DNA of 64,000 nt, taken from contig JACKQL020000014.1 in assembly GCA_018296165.2 (NCBI GenBank), positions 558,001-622,000 on the forward strand, given 5' to 3'. Made by a program: the position numbers and the translations under genes. Position 1 is the first letter of the stretch, and each line of letters begins with the position of its first letter. The notes below the pieces were generated by a model that worked only from the letters and a program-made list of their open reading frames with translations, ran no database searches and was not told the DNA's origin. Source of the stretch: Termitomyces sp. T153. Its lineage: Eukaryota; Basidiomycota; Agaricomycetes; Agaricales; Lyophyllaceae. Positions 1 to 11,301 of the stretch are shown piece by piece.

Positions 1-2
1 CT

Positions 3-332
3 GATAATATCTGTTTCTACTATGACGATATCAATTTTCGCAACTTTCTTGTAGCTGGTGATCAACTATATGTCATTGATTTTGAGCATACTGGGTTCGC
101 ACCGGCATCGCTCATGAGCTACTCACTTGCAAATCCACGGGCGGGATCTAATTCAATTCTTCCACATATCAAATTTCCAAAATCGGACAACGTACGGGGT
201 CTCGGTCGTGCCGCTTATCTTTTCTTTATGACTAGTAACAACCGTATAGGTATGTGTGAAGATCCATTGTTGGAGGTCATAGGGAAGTTGACGAGTGCTC
301 CTGTAGGCTGGAATAAGCCTATCAGGTTCTAG
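3..332 (+). CDS. C-terminal end of an APH-like phosphotransferase-fold protein (5' partial)
   Basis: An open frame runs in from the window edge and stops with TAG at 330-332. It starts DNICFYYDDINFRNFLV and continues to LYVIDFEHTGFAPASLMSY. This matches the catalytic loop (D-x-N-F-x-N-F) and the DFG-equivalent 'IDFEH' of aminoglycoside-phosphotransferase-like proteins, which are common and mostly uncharacterised in agaricomycetes. The catalytic Asp of the loop and the metal-binding Asp are both present in the visible part. About 109 residues are seen; the nucleotide-binding lobe lies outside the window. The substrate is unknown. An intron just upstream of the window cannot be excluded. The gene is of normal base composition, unlike the CG-poor block that starts about 350 bp downstream. 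Confidence 0.7.
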   Translation, partial: DNICFYYDDINFRNFLVAGDQLYVIDFEHTGFAPASLMSYSLANPRAGSNSILPHIKFPKSDNVRGLGRAAYLFFMTSNNRIGMCEDPLLEVIGKLTSAPVGWNKPIRF

Positions 333-689
333 AACATCAGATGAAGAGATCTAGAGGGCTGCTTTCTGGCTGTCACGATAACATGTTTTTGTTCAAATGT
401 TCTTGTTCATTGTCATCTTCAATGCTGTTGTGTATGTTGAACTTCATGGCCGATCTGTAAGAAGTATACGGTTCCGGTAGGTACGTGCAATGAGACGGAA
501 AATGATGATCTGTATACTGAGATATCTCTCTTTATTCTTTTCCGAAAAAAGGGGCTTTTGTAGAGATGCATTTACCTGGATCTTCTGGTACTATTCTATT
601 GCTTCCATCTACTTTGTCCATAAAGTCATAGTCATCTGTGGTGAGGCCTATGCTATCTTCCAAAGCGTGACCTGGCCCATCATCATGGA
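333..689. other. Intergenic spacer
   Basis: This holds the 3' flank of the APH-like gene and then ordinary, CG-containing sequence up to the edge of the repeat block. I see no gene in it. Confidence 0.5.
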
Positions 690-1029
690 TGAAGTTCATC
701 TCAGGAACAGTGTTGGAGAGGTCCAGGGGCTTGGGAGGAGAAGAGGAAGTGATGGGGCCTACAGGAAACATGTTGGAGTTTGCCAGGAAGTCATTGGAGT
801 TTGCCAGGGAGTCATTGGAGTTTGCTTAGGAGTCATTGGAGTTTTCCAGAGAGTCATTGGAATTTGCCAGAGAGTTGTTGGAGTCTGCCAGAAAAGCATT
901 GAAGTTAGCCAGGGCAGGCACTATGGGTGAACAAAGGTTGGGGTGGGTTGAGAGGTGTTGGGTGGGAGGGCTTCAGAGGAACAGGGTTGCTTAGGAAGAG
1001 GCCTGGCAGTCTGGAAGCAGGTCATGACA
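690..1029 (-). repeat. Truncated LTR, same family as the LTR at 12051-13201
   Basis: Read on the minus strand, an LTR begins at 1029 (TGTCATGACC, against TGTTACAACC in the better copy). It then matches the 5' third of the 12051-13201 LTR: the 'gaggcctggcagtctg' and 'caggaacagtgttggag' stretches are shared in the same orientation and order. It breaks off at about 690, where CG-containing sequence starts. It is in the right place and orientation to be the remnant 3' LTR of the minus-strand gypsy element, but 3 kb of other material separates it from that element's pol end. Confidence 0.7.
769..915. repeat. 21-bp tandem repeat inside the LTR, seven units
   Basis: Seven consecutive units of 21 bp, based on GTCATTGGAGTTTGCCAGGG with a few changes each, start at about 769, 790, 811, 832, 853, 874 and 895. 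The other two LTR copies in the window carry only about three units (near 13024-13085 and 8440-8505). Confidence 0.85.
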
Positions 1030-2039
1030 TCACTTCCCCTTCAGTGTCAAGACTCTTGAAGTGTGGGCATAGGTTAGGGATTAGTGTGGGCATGGGAATT
1101 GAAGCCAGAGCAATATTTATTAAACTGCAGCAAGCAGTGGCAGCATAGAGAACAAAGTTAAAGCAGGATTGTTGTCCATCAAGAAGCTCTCCCAAGAAAT
1201 TAAAAAGGGTCAGGACATATCCTAGTGCTCCCCAACTTTCTTCCCCATGTCCTCCTCTGCCTTCTCATCAGCATCATTGGCATCCCCTACCCCTCTGCCT
1301 TCTGAAAAAAACCACATGGATGTATGGGCAGAGTATGAGGGTTGTGAGGCAGAGTTTGATCAATGTCAGGAGCACTGAAGAATAGACCTTATATATTGCA
1401 GTTGTAAGTATGGCATTCCTGTGCTCCAGAGTTGCTAATTGAGCTTGACAGAGTTGTCTGTAGTGGTGGTGGGCTCCTCTAGAGGCTCTTCTTGTAAGAG
1501 AAGGCTGGGGCCCTTTGGCCATTTGGTCTCAGCACCTCTAGCTTGCTCCTCAAGACCAAGTCTGGAGCCAGGGATTGTTCAAGTTGTTCTGGAGGCACAG
1601 AGGATTCCTCAGGTGCAGGTGATGCTGGAGGTGCTTGCAGAGGTGCTTGGGCAGGCATAGGATCCTTTGACTCTGGAGTGGTGTCAAAATGAGGCTTTAG
1701 TAAGTCTATGTCTTGTTTGTACTTTTTATTGATCAACTATCTCCAGTGCACCCTCTGTGCCTAGCAGGGGGAGCTGTGTAAGTTTGATGGGCCATCTATA
1801 GAGTCCCACTCTGACTTGTCCATCTGCCTTCCATGCCCCATGAGGCATGAGAAGTGTTCTGTCTTGCTAGAGTGGCATGTGGCCTACATTGCTGAGGAGC
1901 AGAGATGAAAACTATGTTGGGTGAGGGGGCAGCTATGTAAGGAGCAGAAAGCCAGGGTGTCATGTCAGGGATCTGGGTTGGAGAATGGAGGGGGGGCACA
2001 GGATAGTTATTTGAGAAGGTTAGGCCCTCATGGAATGAG
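1030..2039. other. CG-depleted sequence, unassigned
   Basis: This is transposon-like decayed sequence between the truncated LTR and a coiled-coil remnant. Reading frames on both strands are rich in Pro, Ser and Leu but match nothing I recognise. Confidence 0.4.
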
Positions 2040-2534
2040 CAGAGGGAGGGGGCTACAGCAGCATGTAACAAGGGCAAGTGGGGGGCTTCCTCATTGCTAG
2101 AGGCAGGGCCCAGCAAGAGGCTGTGGAGCAAGGAATCAATGGTAAGCCTTCTTGGGCCCCACATGTACTCCTCCAGTTTGGAAGTATTGATGGGACATTC
2201 CTCAAGCACTTCTGAACTCATGCCCTTGATTACTGAGATGTTTCTTTGTTGCCAGGTAGAGGGGTTGACAAGGATGTTGGCAACACAAGAGGAGAAACTC
2301 TGGAAAGTAGCAGGAGATTAGGACACAGTGCAGAGGAAGAGGGATGTATTGCACCAGGATTGTGACACAGCCATGCAGACTGCCACAGAGAGAGTGCTGG
2401 AGGTGCAGGGACTGTGGGAGCACTTGACTCAGTTGGAGGCATGGTCTGTGGAGGAGGTGGAGGAGCAGTGGGGCTTGTTGGAAGAGAGATTATCTCAAAC
2501 AGAGGCAGAGGCTGGGAGGTGGTGGGAGGAGTGA
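2040..2534 (+). pseudogene. Remnant of a coiled-coil (gag-like?) protein with an internal TAG
   Basis: One plus-strand frame stays open from about 2040 to a TGA at 2532 except for a TAG at 2319-2321, probably from CAG. The 3' half is strongly heptad-like and acidic: ERVLEVQGLWEHLTQLEA is followed by VEEVEEQWGLLEERLSQTEA. Several Trp and Cys codons sit where Arg would suit a coiled coil, as expected from CGG-to-TGG and CGC-to-TGC decay. The family is not recognised. It could be a gag N-terminus or a host protein fragment carried by a transposon. Confidence 0.45.
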
Positions 2535-2675
2535 TCAGTGAGCAAGGCAGCTTTGGGGTGCATGGTGATAAGACCCACTTGTTGCTAGGCACCATTTTTG
2601 GCATTTCTAATTGGATAGCAGCTGATTATATTGACATGGCACAAATCACAACACAAGTCATAATTTCAGCATGTG

Positions 2676-4249
2676 AGGCCTAGCCCCAAGGTCTAGAACA
2701 AGATAGCCTTTGCATGGGATTTTAACAACCATGAGACTTATTGATCATGAGCTGCATCACATGAAGTCTGGACTCTGAATCTAGAATAATAAGGCTGAGA
2801 CCTTTCTTAGCAATGACTGCTAGCAACATTTACTGGTGACAACACTGCCTCCTCTTCAAAAAGGGATATATTGATAGTCATGTGATTTCTTACTTATTAT
2901 TTTTCTTGTTGAGCTTACAAACATGCTTGAACAGCATCTACACTTCAGGTATTGACATTGGACATGCTCTTTTCTTATGATTTATAATTTTATGCATCAT
3001 ATCAACATTGCATACTTTTACTTGGTTACCAGACTGACACCCAGTATGGATCATAAACATTTTGCCAAATGTAGTTGCTGGTGGCAACTACTATTTCCTT
3101 TCTTATACTATACTTACAAACAGTATAAATACTGCCTGTACATAGAGACTAAAAACAATAAACAGAGTACTGTTCCCCCCTCACTAGCTCTAAGCTTATC
3201 AGCTTAAGATCTCTTTTTCTTGCTCTTTTGCTTGCTATCAACAACTTAGCAATAGTCTTGCCAACCTTGACTCCAACTTTGTATGGTACTGACTATGGGT
3301 GCCCTTTGCATTGCTTTAACTTAGCAATGCTAGCAACTATGGCTAGCAACTAGTTTGTGTTTGTCCTCCAGCCTCTTGTTTTTGCTTTTCCCTTTCTTCC
3401 CAACTCCTCTGCCCACTTATTCTCCCCTTTTCTTAGGGACACTTTTGCTTTCATTCTCTTTCCCTCTTTTTACCTAGCACCCCTTTGTTTTTGTCTAGCA
3501 ACTTAGGCTAGTAATAGCAACTATTTGCACTTCTTGTTCACTCCACACCTGTTAGCTTTTGTCCTTTGGGATGGTTACTAACTTGCCCTCTTTATTAACT
3601 TCCTACTGCTAGCTACCCTATCTAGTGACTAGTGTTAAGTCTTCCTTTTTGGTTTCCTGCACAGCACTAGGTGGCATAGGACCAAATCAACTGGGTTACT
3701 GTGTGAGTTTCCTTTTTTTTTCCACTTCAATCCAGACTTTGTTAATGGGTTTTGGTCAAGTTGAATCTGGGAGCATTATGTCTTTCTAGACAGGGTTTCA
3801 CCATGTTTGCATCAATCCAGAACAGATTGGCACAGATGCCTGGGGACCATCCCCTAGAGTTGGGGCAGGGGGTGATGAGACTGGGTTGACTGTTGGTGGG
3901 GCACTAGCAGCACAATGCAGTGGCCCCAGGATTGTGGTGGAAGGTGGTAGCAGATGCAGGGAAAGTGTTGCCCAGGCTTGTAGAAGTACTGGCAGTGGTG
4001 AGGGTGCAGATGGAGGTGGACTCAGGAATTAGGAGAATGGGGAGGAGCTCTGGAGGGAGAGAAGGAGTGAATGTGGCCCAGGCCTCCTTTCATCATTCTT
4101 GGACTTAGCACAGTTTCTATAGCATATTGTACTTGTAGTTTGTGCTGTTGTTTAGCTGACATGAAAGTAATTAAATTTCAGATTAAGTGTGGAAATGAAA
4201 GTAAAATATGCAGGGAGTTACTTATGGAAGTTGAATCCCTGATGAATCC
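2676..4249. other. CG-depleted, promoter- or LTR-like sequence
   Basis: This is pyrimidine-rich, gene-free sequence. A TATAAATA at about 3123-3130, followed by a long C/T-rich stretch with repeated 'tagcaact' words (3240-3620), would suit the U3/R region of an LTR or a transposon promoter. No matching second copy, target duplication or clear ends could be found, so its identity is open. Confidence 0.3.
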
Positions 4250-4329
4250 AGAGGCAGAAGTTATGCCCACTAATGCCATCTGTGTCAGCTAGTTCTGGGG
4301 GTCCCAGAGCTTAGTGAGTTGTTGTCAAT

Positions 4330-7300
4330 AGAGGTCCTGGAGTTTGGCAGGTGCTCCAAAAAGGTGATAAGCAGGAGTTGAGGATGTGGTCAACTTTGTA
4401 GTGATAATTGTCCTCTACTTTGACAGGTGGCAGTCAACTGGGGCATTGTCTGCAAAAAGGGTCTGGAGCATATTCTTTGAGAAGGTGGACATGAAAAATG
4501 GAGTGGAGGCCTTTTAGACTCAGGAGTAGGTCAAGTTCATAGGCATGTGTTAAGATCTTCTGGAGAATCTTAGAGGGACTAAGCTGTTTGTAGTCAAGCT
4601 TGATGGAGGGTCTCTAAGTCTTGAGGTTGCATTGATCAAGCCATACCAGAGTTCTGAGGGACCAATCAGGAGTGTGATCATGTTGGGTGTTAGCATGCTT
4701 GAAATATGCTTGATTGGCAGTGTTGATTTTGTCCTGGAGAAACTGGTGAAGGGACCAAAGATTTTCAGCAACTTTATAAGCAACATGGGAGGGAATATCT
4801 TTGAGGAAACAAGTAAGCTGGAGATTGTATCTCTTGTTAGCATAGAAAGAAAAGACTCTGGTGGCAGAGTGAGGAGTGTTATTGTAGGTAAACTTAACAA
4901 GGGAGAGTTATGTGCACCAGTCATTCTATAAATAGTTAATGTAGAGGCAGAGATACTGTTCCAGGGTCTAGTTTACTCATTCTGTTTGTCTGTCAGTCTC
5001 CAGGTGGTAGGTGGTTGAGAGGTTGGTTTTGATTTCAAGAGCCTTGCAAGGTTGTCTAGGAGTCTGTGCTTGGAGAAGATGTGTTTGAGAAATAGTTTGG
5101 TAAACTCCAGAGCATTGTTGGCAGTGTGGCAGGGGATAGAGAGAGCTTGCTTGGTGAGTTGGCAAATGACAACAAGGATGGCATCAAAGCTTTTAGAGTT
5201 GGGAAGTTTGACAATATGGTCCATCAAAATCAAGGACCAGGTATGAGAGCCAACAGGAAGGGGTTTCAGCAGGCCATAGGGGTGATGGCAAAGTACATTG
5301 GCCTAGAGGCATGGTTTGCAGGCCTATACATATTGTGTGACATTCTTTTTCATTCCTAGCCAAAAGTAAGTTCTGGAAATGAGTTGGAGAGTCTTACAAA
5401 TTCCTGGATATCCTCAGAGTTTGTAATCATAGTGCTGCTAGAGTATGCCAAGGCAACTGCACTTGTAGTCTAGAGCATAGATTTGTCCTTTCTGGAGTAG
5501 GAGTCATTGGTCCAGAGATAGTGTGAAGAGTGGGTCAGCTGTTGGCTCATCAGCAGAATGGTTATGGGGGTTGTGCAGGGTGAAGAAGGGGTCCCAAGAT
5601 GCATTTTGAATTTGGTGAAGGATTCCTTCTTCATTTATAATCAGCACAGCATGCAAATGCTCAGGGGGGATTACCACTCAATAGTTGAATGCATTTTGCT
5701 TAGCTTCAAACAACTTCTTTGGAATCAGCACAGTATGCAAATGCTCAGGGGGGATTACCACTCAATAGTTGAATGCATTTTGCTCATCTTTAAACAACTT
5801 CTTTGGATACACATAGGGCCTTCAGATGAGGGCATTGAGTTTTGCACCAAGTCAACTGAGACAGTAGTGGATGGTGAAGTTATATTTGGAGAGCATTTCT
5901 AACCATTGAGCTTGTTGGCAGCTGAGTTGTTTGTTGGTAGTGAAGTATTGCAGGTTGTTGTGGTCAGAGTAAACTTGAATGCAATATGGGGCTCTCTCAA
6001 GGTAGGCCCTCCACTGCTGGAAGGCTTCAATGATGGCAAGGAGCTCCTTGTCATAGATGTTGTAGTTGAGCTCTGTAAGGATTATTGAATGGGTGTAGAA
6101 GGTGACAGAGTGGAGGTCCTTACATCCAGAGTCCAACTGGGAGAGTATTCCAGTAATGGTGTAGTCAGAGGCATCACATTCAAGTACAATGGCCAGGGTG
6201 GGGTCAAAATGGCAGAGGATTGGAGCAGAGGTGAAGGCCTTTTTAAGGAGCATGAAAATGCTTTGGCACTTGCTATCCCAATTCCAGGGAGTGTCCTTCT
6301 GAGTGAGTCAATTGAGGGGTTTGGTGATCCTGGAGTAGTTGTTAATGAACTAGCAATAGAAGTTAGCAGATCCCAGAAAGGACTGCACTTCTTTGATGTT
6401 CTGGGCTAGGGGCCAGTTGAGAATGGCCTTGATCTTGGCTAGGTCCATGCATATGCCATCTAGAATGATGATAACTCTGAAGTATTCAACCTCCATGGTG
6501 TGGAAGGAGCACTTCTTGGGTTTGGCATAGAGGTGGTACTCCTAGAGTTGTTCTAGGACACAGTGGATGTGCTCTAGATGTTCTTCCAGAGAATTTGAGT
6601 AGATCAGAATGTTGTCCAAGTATGCAATAACAGAAATGTTATTCATGTTGTGGAAGATGTCATTCATGAAGTACTGAAAGGTGGCAGAGGAGTTGGTCAT
6701 TCCAAAGGGCATCACTAGGTACTCAAATGGGCCATAGCAGGTGCAGAAGGCAGTTTTCCATTCATGCTCCAGAGCAATCTGGACATTGTTGTAGCCAGAG
6801 CAGAAGTCTATTTTGGTGTAAATCTTAGCACTGCAGAGGCAGTCAACAAGATCTCCAAACAAAGGGAGAGGATACCAGTACTTTTTTGTGACTTTGTTAA
6901 GTCTCCAGTAGTCCATGCAGAGCTGAAGAGACCTGTCCTTCTTCTTGGCAAACAGAATTGCAGCACTGGCAGCAAAAATCAAAGGGCATATAAAGCCTTT
7001 GCTAAGCATATTGTTGAGGTAGTCTTTCAGGACTCAGAGTTTGATCTTGGATATGTTGTAGATCTTACCAAATAGAGGAGAGGTGCCTTCTTTGAGATTA
7101 ATTTTGTAATTGTAGGAGCAGTGTGGAGGAAGTTCTTTTGCACTTCAGAAAACACATCAGTGAATTCATGATACTTCAGGGGAACTACTTCATGTAGAAT
7201 TTATTCCTCTGTCTTTTGTTCTGGCAGGATAGTTCCTGCATATAGGTGTTCTTCTGGTAGGGCTGGAGTGATCTGAAGTTAGTAGGTGGGAGTTCTGTCT

Positions 7301-7985
7301 TGTAAGATGTGTGTAAAGGGAACAGCACCAATGATTTTAATATTAAGGGCTTGTAGATTGATAGGAGTGGGTATTGGAGTGGTGGCAGCAGGGTCTGGAG
7401 TTGTAGTGGGGGTGTTTGCAGTTGGAGTGATGGGGTCTGGAGTTGTTTAGCATTGCTAGTCAGAGTACCATGGGCTTTTATATCAATTCCTGAAGATGTT
7501 GAGGAGAAGCTGTTGAGGTTTGCTCAAGGAAGGCCAGAGCAGAGGTGTGCTTTCCTCCCTTTCTTGATCATCCTTGAGTGTCAAGGAAGTTTGGGTTGCT
7601 CTGGAACTGCTGGAGTCAAAGTTGGGGATGTTGGTTTTTGAAGGGGGCTAGAGGTGGAGAAGAATGGCAGCTGCAAGACTTTCTTTGGGCCTGGAAACTA
7701 CATGGAGAAGTCCTTCCAGTCAATGTTGGCTGCAACCAGAAAAGTCCAAGCACAATTGGAATTGACTCTGGAAGTTGGGTGATGAGCTGAATCTGGAATC
7801 TTGATTTGTTATCAAGAGTGAGGCTGCTGTTGTAGTATTGGGTGATTCTAGTCAAGGCAGGGCTTCTGTCAAAGAGTTGAAGCTTGAGAGGCTTGTCAAG
7901 GGTATTGCAGGGGAGGTTGAGCTGATTGCTGACAAAGGTGCCAGAGGGTCTGTTATCAACAAGGGCAGGGTGAACTATTGGAGAG
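4330..7985 (-). pseudogene. pol: Ty3/gypsy pol pseudogene: protease, RT, RNase H, integrase, chromodomain
   Basis: The fragments read down the minus strand in several frames. Protease, about 7980-7620: HPALVD is followed by N-R where D-S/T-G is expected. RT, 7009-6542: VMPFGMTNSSATFQ and YLDNILIYS, so the YLDD box is YLDN. RNase H, 6253-5852: VLECDASDYTITGILSQ and YDKELLAIIEAFQQW. Integrase, about 5240-4550: MDHIVKLPNSKSFDAILVV, then a deletion with a frame change that removes the second catalytic Asp region. Chromodomain-like tail near 4380-4340: YHYKVDHILNS. Arg codons have become Cys, Trp or Gln at sites where related elements keep Arg, such as FCTCYG in RT. The fragments are too broken for any activity. 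Confidence 0.9.
5639..5806. repeat. 84-bp direct tandem duplication inside old pol
   Basis: Two adjacent 84-bp units, 5639-5722 and 5723-5806, differ at only a few bases. The length is a multiple of three and lies between the RNase H and integrase fragments of the minus-strand element. The few differences suggest the duplication is younger than the bulk of the element's decay. Confidence 0.9.
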
Positions 7986-8325
7986 TTGTTGAGTCAAACA
8001 TTGATGATAAATAATTGTATGGATCCAGGGAATGTCAGTGGTGCCTTTGGGGCCTTCAGAGTAGAGTGAGACATTGAAGCAGACTGGTTCAGAGTCAATT
8101 GGATTGTCTCAGTTGAGGTAGAGAGTGAGGCTGGGCCAGTTGATGCAGGAGTTGGTTGTGTAGAGCCATGAGAAACTAAGGACAGTGGGGACAGAAGCAT
8201 GAAGCTTGGTGACTAGCAGCCAGAGGTTCCATCATCATCCATTGGCAAAGGTCACAGTTGTTTCTATACAGTGGGGAATGTCTCTAGCAGAAATAGGGTT
8301 ACTATCAAAGAGCTTGAGGAGAATG

Positions 8326-9383
8326 TGTTATAACCCACTTCCAGACCTCTGGACTCCTCCCCAAGCCACCCAGCTTCCCTGGAGTTCTCCCCCAACATCC
8401 CCAACTCACCCCAGCCTTTGTTCACTCATGGCATTTATCTCAGCTAACTCCAACACTTTCTTGGCAAACTCTGACAATTCCTTGGCAAACCCTGACACAT
8501 CTTCTGCAGGCCCCATCATTTCTCCTTCTTCTTCCAAGCCTCCAGGCCCTTCTAACATCTCTCCTGACCTAAGCACATGTCACTGACTTGCCCCAATGAC
8601 CCACATGACTGCTCTGGAACTCTCCAACAACTACAGGGCAGACTGCATTCCCATCAGCTCCTATTAGAATATCACCATGGCCCACCATCTGATCAGAACC
8701 AACATCTGTCACCCCATATGGCTCTAACAAGCTCTGCCATTGCATCTTCAGTCCCTAGAGGAGGTCCAGCAGTTAATAAATAAGTCATAGAGTAGCATCT
8801 GTTATGCTAGTCTCAATATTACCTGTTGTTACTTATTTTCTTGTTACATTTTGTCTCAGCTTCTGTCTCTAGTCTCAAATCTCTCAATCTATCTCTTTTC
8901 TTGTCTCTGTCTCATCTTAACTCTGTCTCATCTCATCTGTCTCTGTTTTCTTTATTGTTCCTAAGTTTTTTTCAACTTTAATGCCATTATGAACTCCATG
9001 CATACATTATAACCCTCAAACCTTCTTAGCCAACTCCAGACCTCACCTTATGCTTGGCCCCAGAACCCATCACTCTTAATTGATCCCCCATCAAACTCTG
9101 GCTCTGCTCCCATCACTTGCATATCCTCTGCTTGCCCCACAGTCTGTATATTTGCCTACAGACTTGTGCCTGACACTCCTCCAAACCCAACACTTATTGC
9201 ATCTGGTCTTAGACTTCCTTGGACCATTCCAGACTTGCTTGAACTGCTTCTCTTGGCTTATCCTTACAAGTATCTGAAGTCCAGATCACCCCAGAGTGCT
9301 AGGTTATAAATGCAGGACATTGCATCTGCCTAGTAAAGACTTATTCAGTCAAGCTGAGCTCCTGTGGTCAGTGAAACCTGACA
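8326..9383 (+). mobile_element. Solo LTR nested in the old gypsy element, with 5-bp target duplication
   Basis: The LTR begins TGTTATAACCCACTTCC at 8326 and ends GTGAAACCTGACA at 9383 (TG...CA). It is flanked on both sides by GAATG (8321-8325 and 9384-9388), a clean 5-bp target duplication. The sequence resembles the 12051-13201 LTR in inverted orientation: start, three 21-bp-type units, and the tail from 'ctctgctcccatcact' to the end. No internal region or second LTR is attached, so it is the product of LTR-LTR recombination after insertion. It splits the host element between gag and protease. Confidence 0.88.
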
Positions 9384-9724
9384 GAATGGGGGTGGGAAGG
9401 TGCCAGAGGTGTTGTGGAGTGAGCATTGCCAGGAATTCATCAATGAAGCTGTTGGTGGTGCCACTGCTGACCAGAGTGGGAATGAAATTGGTGGAGAAGG
9501 GAAGGGTGGTGTGGAAAAGGAGAATGTGGGAGGTGTGAGGGGAGAGGTGTGCCAGGAGGGTGTCTGGAGAGAAAGTCATTGCACAGAGATATATGGCTGG
9601 GGCAGAGAAGACATTAATGTCCAAACTGTGGTCTAGTGCATCTTTAAGATCTAAACTGCTGACTTGTTTTCTGTAAACTAGTAATTGCAATCTTTGCTGT
9701 CAATAGTCCATATAGTGCATCCTA

Positions 9725-11301
9725 TCACTTGGCATTTGGAGCAGCTACCAATGAAATATCCCTGCTCACTACATAAAATGCATGTGCCCTCTTTCCATCA
9801 CTTCTCCTAAGTCTCCTCTGGTACATTGATCCAGGGCCTGTTCTGAATTTTGTTTGTGCATAGGGCCTCCTAGTCTTCAGCAGGGTCTGGAGTGTTATTG
9901 GGGTCCTGGGAGTTGTTGGGGTTAGCATCCAGAGGTTCTGGAGCTTTGTGGAGGTCAGCAGCATTGAGTTGAGCAGATGGGCAAGGTCCTGGGAGTTGAT
10001 TGGCACTGGAAGGTCCACATTCTGAGGGAAAATGGGGCATGGAGTTGATGGGGGCTGCAGAAAGCAATGGTTAAGTGCCATTGGATGCTCTAAGTTGCCA
10101 GTTGGTGTTGCCAGAAGTGTTCCAGCTGGTTTGAAGTGCTGTGTTTTCACTCTGGTCTTCCTAATAGCATTGGTCAACTTGCATAATGAGCACCTTGTAA
10201 CTGTCATACATAATTTGTTTGGGTGCAAGATGAAGAACATCTTTGATGCATTGAGGTAGAGTATAGTGGAGGGCAAACTGGAGGGTATTGTAGTTCCAGT
10301 TGGTCTTATAGGCTTCTTGTTTGAACCAGACAATGAAGGTGGTGAAGTGTTTATTGTCATACATCCAAATGTTGAAAAGGTTTTCCTCCACTTTTGCTAC
10401 AGTGTCAAATATGCCAAACTTACTAGAAAATAACTCTTCATTTTCAGAGGTCACAGCCAATGAAGGGCTCTCATTTCTAGATGTCAAGCTTTACTTCTTG
10501 GGCCAGTGCATCACAAGTGTCATCCTGGGTGTTTTAATTTTGGGGTGGGGGTCCAGCATCATAGTAGTAGTAATAATTATTGTTCCCACCTCCATGCTGA
10601 GGGAAAAAGTTGTCTATGGCCAGGCCCTATCCACTTGGAGGTCTGCTGTTGGATGGTCCACCACCTGGGAGTTGGCCAGCATTGCCCAAAGGGGGCTCTG
10701 GGGCCCAGCAAGGAGAAGGGGGTCCTCTAGGAGTTGGTGGTTCATAGTTGCTGTTGGCAGCAGGTTGGTTGAGTAGGGGAATTGGTGAGGGTCAAGGGGA
10801 ATTATTGGGAAAGGGGAGTTAAGGCACTTTAAGGCCTGTGAGTTGATACTGAGCAGTTGGGACATTTTAGCAGAGCATGGGTGTGTTTGGGAGTGCATTA
10901 CTATGGAGGGCATGGAGGTTGAAGTGAGGAGGCCTGTCCTGGAGAGGGGCAGGTTCTCCACTAAGGTTTCCTAGCTTGTTGATGTAAAAGAGGATGTAGT
11001 TGAAGGCAAGGTTGTTGTTGGCAGAGAGAGGCTGGAGAGCTCTCTGGGTACAGGGCTCAGGCTTTATGGGTTGATCCCAGGTACAGAAGGTGCTAGAGAC
11101 AGAGTTTGCTCAGAGGTGAGCAGAGAGGGCCAGGGTGTGAGTGGTGGGTTGGTCAAAGAGGCCTCTGGCAGAGTTGAGGGACTTAAGAATATTGGATACT
11201 GCATTGAGTTCCTCCTGTTGGTGGAGAATAGGGGCCAGAGCTTCTGCTTGCACCTTGGTGGGTTCTTTTTGTTGTACATGGAAAGAATAGGCAGGGTTCA
11301 A
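9725..11301 (-). pseudogene. gag: Ty3/gypsy gag pseudogene with mutated zinc knuckle
   Basis: The N-terminal part (11301-11110) is helical, ending near ILKSLNSARGLFDQP. The capsid-like part is at 10487-10161 and includes FTTFIVWFKQEAYKTNWNY and LPQCIKDVLHLAPKQ, typical of the gag family found with basidiomycete chromoviral elements. A zinc knuckle follows at 9782-9732. It reads C-x2-C-x4-Y-x4-C, so the His of the CCHC box is Tyr, a CAT-to-TAT type change. Frames are broken between the parts. It is not functional. Confidence 0.85.

Noticed and set aside
769..915. Short regular repeats that might suggest a CRISPR array
   Set aside because: The 21-bp units are contiguous with no spacers, and the genome is eukaryotic.
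3789..3811. A 20-base stretch identical, as I recall it, to part of the human Alu consensus
   Set aside because: The match stops abruptly on both sides and the surroundings are CG-depleted fungal repeat. A chance match is likelier than contamination, but a k-mer check would be easy.
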